10,135 nt of DNA from NCBI GenBank assembly GCA_903868845.1, contig CAIPWS010000131.1:1-10135 (forward strand), read 5' to 3'. The notes under the pieces are model-generated. The model searched no databases, had not been told where the DNA came from, and saw only the letters and a program-made list of their open reading frames with translations. This DNA is from an uncultured bacterium. Its GTDB lineage: Bacteria > Patescibacteriota > Minisyncoccia > Phycocordibacterales > PALSA-1337. Both the position numbers and the translations under genes were made by a program. How positions within the stretch are numbered: the first letter of the stretch is position 1; each line of letters starts with the position of its first letter. Below are positions 6,313-10,135 of the stretch, in pieces.

Positions 6313-8594
6313 AGAGGCCACTCACTTACCATGAGTAACTCTTTTACGTCTTTTCCAGATTTCTCCGCAGAACCACCAACACCTGGCAAATACGCCCAAA
6401 TCTCTTCAGTGATATATGGCATAAATGGATGCAGTGCCCTGACCAACTTTATAAGAGTATCGAGCAAAAACTGCTGGCGTGAGGTTTTCTCTGGTGATTC
6501 TGGTGCACCATTTGCTATGATTCCGCTGCTAAGTATCGCCTTACTCTCCTCAAGTAAAACATCAGCAAGTCTGTGCCATGCGTACTGATAAAGCTTATCT
6601 CCTGCGAGATAGTAACGGAAATTTTCCATGTCTGAAGTGATATCTTTCAATATTGCAGAAAATTCTTCTTTCAAAGCCAAATCTTTCTCTGTGGACTTGT
6701 CAAAACCAACATCATAATTACAACCTTCAGTTCCTGACAAAATAAACCTAGTAATATTCCAAAGTTTGTTTGCGAAAAGTTTGTATGCCTTTATCTTATC
6801 CTCACCTATCTTGCTATCATTTCCAGGACCAACGCCTATGATAAGTGACACGCGTACAGCATCGGCACCGTACTTGGCTATCATATCGAGTGGCTCAACA
6901 TTGTTACCGAGTGACTTACTAATCTTACGACCCTGAGCATCACGAACAAGTCCGTGCAGATAAACAGACTTAAATGGAACTTCTCCCAAAACATACGTAC
7001 TCATAAGTATCATACGTGCAACCCAGAAAGGCAAAATATCCCAGCCGGTCTCTAGAATTGTATTTGGATGAAACTCTTTATATTTACTAAACTCTTTTTC
7101 ATCTGGCCAGCCAAGTGTAGAAAATGTCCACAATCCAGATGAGAACCAGGTATCTAGTGTATCCTCATCCTGTTTCCAACCTTCACCTTTCGGAGGATTT
7201 ATATCACAGTAGATCTCCAGTTTTTCACTTTCCGCTTTCCACTTTCCACTTTCCTCTTTCAACTTTTCACTTTCTACTTCCCTATACCAAACCGGCACTC
7301 TGTGACCATACCAGATCTGCCTAGAAATACACCAGTCACGAAGATTATCTATCCAGTGGATATATGTCTTTTCAAATCTATCTGGAATCATTTTCGTGTC
7401 ACCAGATTCAACCGCGTCATGCATGAGCTCCTTCAGAGTAACTTCTTTGCCAGCAAACTTACCTTTTTGTGCACGGAATTTCTTGTTGACACCAACGAAC
7501 CATTGCAATTTTGGTAATGGTTCGACGACTCCGCCGGTTCTTTCTGCGAGGGCGATATTATGCTCAATATCTTCTTCTTTTTCGAGTAAACCTTCAGCAC
7601 GAAGCCATTCAACCACAGCTTCACGAGCTTCAGCAGTTTTCTTTCCCATGATCGAATCATTTCCTACCATCATCTTTCCGTATTCATTTATAACTTGCTT
7701 GAGCGGCAAATTATTTTTCTGAGACATTTCCCAGTCTATTGCGCTATGTGCTGGAGTAACTCCGAGAGCACCCGTACCAAAATCTTTTTCGACAGATATA
7801 TCGCTTATGACTTTGAGATGTATTGGCTCACCAGCAAAAACAGTACTGAACTCTTTGCCGATATACTTGGCGAAACGAGCGTCGTCAGGGTGAACAGCTA
7901 TAGCAGTATCACCAAGCTTGGTCTCTGGACGAGTCGTGGAGATAGATATAGGAATATCCTTTGAATATTTAAATGTATACAGTTTCGTCTTGCGTGTCTC
8001 GTAAACTATTTCATCATCTGAAATTGTAGTTTGCCCTTTCGGATCCCAATTCACAACACGAAAACCTCTATATATTATGCCGTCGTCAAACATTTTCTTG
8101 AAAACAGTTCTGACTGCAAGATTTCTCTTTTCATCCAGTGTAAATGCTTCGCGTGACCAGTCGATAGAACAACCCATTTTGCGCACTTGTTTGACTATGA
8201 CGTCATGACTTTCCTTTGCAAAAATATCTATACGTCGCAAAAGTTCCTCACGTCCGAGATCGTGACGAGATTTACCTTCTTTCTTGGAAATCTCCTTTTC
8301 AACTTTGGACTGAGTAGCTATAGCGGCGTGATCTGTACCCGGTATCCACATTGTACGTTTACCAGTCATGCGTGCATATCTGACCATAATATCCTCAATA
8401 GCAAGCATGAGAGCTGAACCCATATGCAAAGTTCCTGTAACGTTAGGTGGTGGCAGAACTATAGAAAATGGTTGACCGTCAGCATACCTCTTTGGCAGTT
8501 TTTCATAGTCGAAATAACCACTCTTTTCCCAACTATCATAAATACGATCTTCTGTTTCAACAGGATTATATGGCTTCAGGAATATATCATTCAT
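6309..8594 (-). CDS. valS: Valyl-tRNA synthetase, C-terminally shortened
   Basis: This class I synthetase charges tRNA-Val and edits mischarged threonine. It shows the HIGH-type signature PPPNVTGTLHMGSA (48-61, HMGS in place of HMGH), the editing domain with STTRPETKLGDTA (219-231) and TPAHSAIDWE (280-289, where the first Asp of the usual AHDxxD is Ser), WCISRQIWYGHRVPVWY (421-437), DTWFSSGLW (481-489) and the KMSKS loop as GRKISKSLGN (555-564). At 761 residues it is well short of the common 880-950. It ends with the anticodon-binding domain (MPYITEEIW, 725-733, then SEWPL) and lacks the C-terminal coiled-coil tRNA arm. Residues 440-460 are a charged heptad insert written by a 7-bp tandem repeat. 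The ATG at 8594 lies 7 nt from an extended -10. The 3' end overlaps the kinase stop by 4 nt. Confidence 0.96.
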   Translation of the reverse strand: MNDIFLKPYNPVETEDRIYDSWEKSGYFDYEKLPKRYADGQPFSIVLPPPNVTGTLHMGSALMLAIEDIMVRYARMTGKRTMWIPGTDHAAIATQSKVEKEISKKEGKSRHDLGREELLRRIDIFAKESHDVIVKQVRKMGCSIDWSREAFTLDEKRNLAVRTVFKKMFDDGIIYRGFRVVNWDPKGQTTISDDEIVYETRKTKLYTFKYSKDIPISISTTRPETKLGDTAIAVHPDDARFAKYIGKEFSTVFAGEPIHLKVISDISVEKDFGTGALGVTPAHSAIDWEMSQKNNLPLKQVINEYGKMMVGNDSIMGKKTAEAREAVVEWLRAEGLLEKEEDIEHNIALAERTGGVVEPLPKLQWFVGVNKKFRAQKGKFAGKEVTLKELMHDAVESGDTKMIPDRFEKTYIHWIDNLRDWCISRQIWYGHRVPVWYREVESEKLKEESGKWKAESEKLEIYCDINPPKGEGWKQDEDTLDTWFSSGLWTFSTLGWPDEKEFSKYKEFHPNTILETGWDILPFWVARMILMSTYVLGEVPFKSVYLHGLVRDAQGRKISKSLGNNVEPLDMIAKYGADAVRVSLIIGVGPGNDSKIGEDKIKAYKLFANKLWNITRFILSGTEGCNYDVGFDKSTEKDLALKEEFSAILKDITSDMENFRYYLAGDKLYQYAWHRLADVLLEESKAILSSGIIANGAPESPEKTSRQQFLLDTLIKLVRALHPFMPYITEEIWAYLPGVGGSAEKSGKDVKELLMVSEWPL
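7222..7277 (-). repeat. Heptanucleotide tandem repeat inside valS (8 x TTTCCAC-like)
   Basis: Eight head-to-tail 7-bp units read on the + strand as TTTTCAC, TTTCCGC, TTTCCAC, TTTCCAC, TTTCCTC, TTTCAAC, TTTTCAC and TTTCTAC. Because 3 x 7 = 21 bases, the valS frame is kept over every three units and gives a seven-residue peptide repeat: ESEKLKE, ESGKWKA, ESEKLEI (residues 441-461). It sits in a loop between the VWY and YCD segments of the catalytic core region, probably surface exposed. Confidence 0.9.
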
Positions 8595-8601
8595 GCACGA
8601 A

Positions 8602-8610
8602 ATGATAACA
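8602..8610 (-). promoter_or_regulatory. Extended -10 promoter of valS
   Basis: On the minus strand TGTTATCAT (8610-8602) matches TGnTATAAT with one change in the hexamer. It ends 7 nt before the valS ATG, so the predicted transcript starts at the start codon. No clear -35. It sits in the 33-bp gap behind the receiver gene, so valS can be expressed separately from it. Confidence 0.6.
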
Positions 8611-8627
8611 AATTTTGTAACTTCTTA

Positions 8628-9017
8628 CTACTTACAATATGTTTTGACTGCAGCGACTATCTCCTCCAAAGAACTCGAAGGTTTTACCATAAATTTCTTA
8701 ACGCCCATATCTTTTGCTGACTTTATTTCAGATTCTTTACTGACATTTGAAAGGATAATGACGGGGACTTTATTCATAATATTATCTTTTTGTAAATTTT
8801 TCAAAATCTCAATACCATTCATGCCTGGAAGCAGAATATCCAAGACAATGAGTTGTGGCGTCACTTGTTTGAGTTGATACATAGCCTCCTCACCAGTGCT
8901 GACGTGTATGAGATCATAACCAGCAGCAATAAGCTTGTTTCCAAGTATTGTACTTATCATAAGATCATCCTCAACCCAGAGAATAAGTTTCTTATCACTT
9001 TTTGGTTTGTCATCCAT
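8628..9017 (-). CDS. Stand-alone response regulator receiver (CheY-like)
   Basis: The 129-residue protein is a single REC domain with no DNA-binding or enzymatic output. Key residues are the acidic pair Glu16-Asp17/Asp18 (WVEDD), phosphoacceptor Asp60 (LIVLDILLPGMNG, 56-68), switch Ser90 (VIILSN) and Lys112 (VKPS). It should be phosphorylated by a histidine kinase and act through protein-protein contact or as a relay intermediate. An ATG at 9050 would add 11 residues (MAILEICYNCH), but the start at 9017 is preferred because it gives the normal REC N-terminus and lies 6 nt from an extended -10. It is divergent from uppP and upstream of valS on the same strand. The complete kinase at 4639-6312 is the nearest candidate partner; pairing is inferred only from proximity. 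Confidence 0.92.
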   Translation of the reverse strand: MDDKPKSDKKLILWVEDDLMISTILGNKLIAAGYDLIHVSTGEEAMYQLKQVTPQLIVLDILLPGMNGIEILKNLQKDNIMNKVPVIILSNVSKESEIKSAKDMGVKKFMVKPSSSLEEIVAAVKTYCK

Positions 9018-9023
9018 GTGACA

Positions 9024-9032
9024 ATTGTAACA
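9024..9032 (-). promoter_or_regulatory. Extended -10 promoter of the receiver gene, leaderless
   Basis: Minus strand TGTTACAAT (9032-9024) is a 5/6 hexamer with the TGn extension. It ends 6 nt before the ATG at 9017, which would put the transcription start on the start codon. This also supports 9017 over 9050 as the start. Confidence 0.6.
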
Positions 9033-9056
9033 TATTTCTAATATTGCCAATATCCA

Positions 9057-9065
9057 TGTTAATAT
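9057..9065 (+). promoter_or_regulatory. Candidate extended -10 of uppP
   Basis: TGTTAATAT keeps the TGn extension and has a 4/6 hexamer. The predicted transcription start is at about 9072, giving a leader of about 7 nt to the ATG at 9079. It lies in the short divergent region shared with the receiver gene. Weaker than the other promoters listed here. Confidence 0.4.
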
Positions 9066-9078
9066 CTATGTGACCAGT

Positions 9079-9969
9079 ATGATCACTTTCACACAATCTA
9101 TAATACTTGGCGCCATACAAGGCTTTACGGAGCTATTTCCAATATCTAGCCTCGGTCACAGTGTTATTCTGCCACAAATATTTGGTTGGAATGTAGATCA
9201 GCATGCAAACTATTTCTTGATTTTCTTGGTTGCTACACATCTTGCAACTTCTTTGGTTTTGCTTGGTTTCTTTTTCAAAGATTGGGTTTTTGTCGTGAAG
9301 GGTCTGTTTCGCTCTTTGAAGTTAAGACGCATCGACGAGAAAGATACTTATGCCAAGCTTGGTTGGTTGATCATAGTCAGTAGTATCCCAGTTGGAATTC
9401 TCGGCTTACTTTTTGAAGATAAATTGAAGAATTTGTTTGCTTCACCAAGGATCGCGGCTGCATTTCTTGTTCTGAATGGTCTGCTTCTTTTCGGGGCAGA
9501 GTTTTTGAGGAGGAGGTCAACGAATGAGATTGATGCGTCTATTACTTCGCCAGAGGAACCTTCTGATGCTGCTTCTGACGCTGTCATCGCTAAACTTTCC
9601 TGGTCACAATCTGTTAAGGTCGGCTTCGCTCAATGTCTCGCCTTGATTCCTGGATTTTCTCGTACTGGTGCAACTATAGGCGGAGGTTTATTTGTTGGGC
9701 TCAATCATGGAAATGCAGCACGATTTTCTTTCTTGTTGGCCACACCCATCATATTTGCGGCGTCTGTTCTGAAGCTTCCAGAGCTTTTGTCTGCAGGAAA
9801 TACTGGTGCCTTGATGCCTATCTTAGTTGGCTGCGTAGCTGCTGCCGTAACAGCTTTCTTGTCAGTAAGATTTCTTACTAAATATTTTGAGTCGAAGAAG
9901 CTGACGCCTTTCGCTTGGTATTGCGTATTTGCTGGAGTGATTGCTTCGGTAGTATTAATTTTCAGGTAG
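9079..9969 (+). CDS. uppP: Undecaprenyl-diphosphate phosphatase (BacA/UppP family)
   Basis: UppP removes a phosphate from undecaprenyl diphosphate outside the membrane, recycling the lipid carrier for peptidoglycan and other surface polymers; overexpression is known to give bacitracin resistance. Family signatures are the N-terminal ILGAIQGFTELFPISSLGH (the usual form is GLTEFLPVSSSGH) and IPGFSRTGATIGGGLFVGL at residues 190-208 (usual PGxSRSGAT), with the catalytic-site Glu, Ser, His and Arg all present. The 296-residue protein has the normal length and many membrane helices. A charged loop rich in Ser, Asp and Glu (about 145-170) separates the two inverted-topology halves. A GTG at 9070 is also in frame (299 residues), but the ATG at 9079 matches family N-termini better and fits the -10 spacing. 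Its promoter is divergent from the receiver gene. Confidence 0.94.
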   Translation: MITFTQSIILGAIQGFTELFPISSLGHSVILPQIFGWNVDQHANYFLIFLVATHLATSLVLLGFFFKDWVFVVKGLFRSLKLRRIDEKDTYAKLGWLIIVSSIPVGILGLLFEDKLKNLFASPRIAAAFLVLNGLLLFGAEFLRRRSTNEIDASITSPEEPSDAASDAVIAKLSWSQSVKVGFAQCLALIPGFSRTGATIGGGLFVGLNHGNAARFSFLLATPIIFAASVLKLPELLSAGNTGALMPILVGCVAAAVTAFLSVRFLTKYFESKKLTPFAWYCVFAGVIASVVLIFR

Positions 9970-9973
9970 GTGC

Positions 9974-10135
9974 ATGTGTCTTTTCAGACTTTTAGCGAAG
10001 TGGCCATTTTGTGGTCACTTTGTCGGAGGTGCTCAGAAAGACATGTCGGTGCTGGCTAAAATTCTAGTTAGGTGGCCGGAGGGTGATGGTGTCGTTTCAA
10101 ATGGTGGGTTTATACACATCTATAAACAAGAATGG
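9974..10135 (+). CDS. Possible start of a further gene, cut by the window edge
   Basis: A frame with ATGs at 9974 and 10043 stays open to the last base; both other + frames and all three - frames contain stops in this stretch. The reading from 10043 begins MSVLAKILVRWPEGDGVVSN. I recognise no family. The stretch is more G-rich than the uppP coding region. No good promoter or Shine-Dalgarno site precedes either ATG, and the longer version would run through the hairpin at 9998-10020. A TATAAA at 10121-10126 followed by an ATG at 10132 is an alternative start for the next gene. The short length makes chance openness quite possible. Confidence 0.2.
   Translation, partial: MCLFRLLAKWPFCGHFVGGAQKDMSVLAKILVRWPEGDGVVSNGGFIHIYKQEW
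9998..10020 (+). terminator. Hairpin downstream of uppP, terminator-like but without a T-tract
   Basis: AAGTGGCC (9998-10005) pairs with GGTCACTT (10013-10020) over 8 bp with one G-T wobble and a 7-nt ATTTTGT loop, 28 bp past the uppP stop. No run of T follows (TGTCGG), so intrinsic termination would be weak. It may instead be a processing stem or a chance palindrome. Confidence 0.35.
10108..10127. repeat. Small inverted repeat GTTTATA-N6-TATAAAC
   Basis: Perfect 7-bp arms (10108-10114 and 10121-10127) with a 6-bp spacer. The right arm includes a TATAAA that could be the -10 of a gene starting at the ATG at 10132. AT-rich arms of this size can arise by chance. Confidence 0.3.

Noticed and set aside
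7222..7277. Possible CRISPR or spacer array at the TTTCCAC repeats
   Set aside because: Units are contiguous 7-mers without spacers and lie in frame inside valS; this is a simple tandem repeat.
7124..7722. Overlapping + strand open frames opposite valS
   Set aside because: They are antisense shadows of a clearly coding valS frame, show low-complexity translations from the repeat, and have no family resemblance.
9018..9050. Upstream ATG at 9050 for the receiver gene
   Set aside because: It would place the -10 at 9024-9032 inside the coding region and add a non-REC tail; 9017 fits both family and promoter.
9998..10100. Imperfect repeat between the two gtggcc-containing stretches (about 9992-10006 and 10062-10078)
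   Set aside because: Matches are scattered and short, within what is expected for a G-rich stretch.
10070..10125. tRNA-like T-loop near TTTCAAAT
   Set aside because: The flanking bases do not form a 5-bp T stem and no acceptor, D or anticodon arms can be drawn.

Overview
The window looks like chromosomal DNA from a small-genome, host-dependent or episymbiotic bacterium, most likely Candidate Phyla Radiation (Patescibacteria/Parcubacteria-like). Supporting signs are the trimmed aminoacyl-tRNA synthetases (an AspRS without the GAD insertion domain and a ValRS without the C-terminal arm), sensor kinases with multi-helix membrane halves, a RhuM-family gene, very tight gene packing with overlapping convergent ends, and no clear Shine-Dalgarno sites. 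No in-frame UGA needs to be read as an amino acid, so the standard bacterial code fits. This assignment comes from family knowledge and was not tested by a search.

Layout from left to right: (1) 2-922, the 3' part of a membrane sensor histidine kinase that stops right after the dimerisation/phosphoacceptor domain and has no ATPase domain. (2) 938-1927 (-), a complete RhuM-family gene. A 16-bp direct repeat lies just outside it on each side, and both copies encode near-identical kinase-like C-termini, which suggests the rhuM segment was inserted at the kinase 3' end. (3) 2050-2472 (+), a four-helix membrane protein with His/Asp motifs. (4) 2459-4576 (-), an aspS-plsC operon. (5) 4639-6312 (+), a full-length membrane histidine kinase. 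(6) 6309-8594 (-), valS, with a heptanucleotide tandem repeat inside its coding sequence. (7) 8628-9017 (-), a stand-alone response-regulator receiver. (8) 9079-9969 (+), uppP. (9) 9970-10135, a hairpin and possibly the start of another gene.

Functionally the window mixes translation (AspRS, ValRS), envelope lipid work (PlsC-type acyltransferase, undecaprenyl-diphosphate phosphatase) and signalling (two sensor kinases of the same architecture plus a receiver with no output domain). A receiver and a complete kinase within about 2.7 kb could form one phosphorelay, but they are not in one operon.

The most consistent regulatory signal is an extended -10 promoter (TGnTATAAT-like) 6-14 nt upstream of the start codon, without a Shine-Dalgarno site. 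It precedes at least four genes and probably more, which implies leaderless or very short-leader mRNAs. The features most worth a second look are the rhuM insertion with its duplicated kinase 3' end, the sharp base-composition step inside the first kinase, the 7-bp repeat that writes a heptad peptide into ValRS, and the dyad in front of rhuM.
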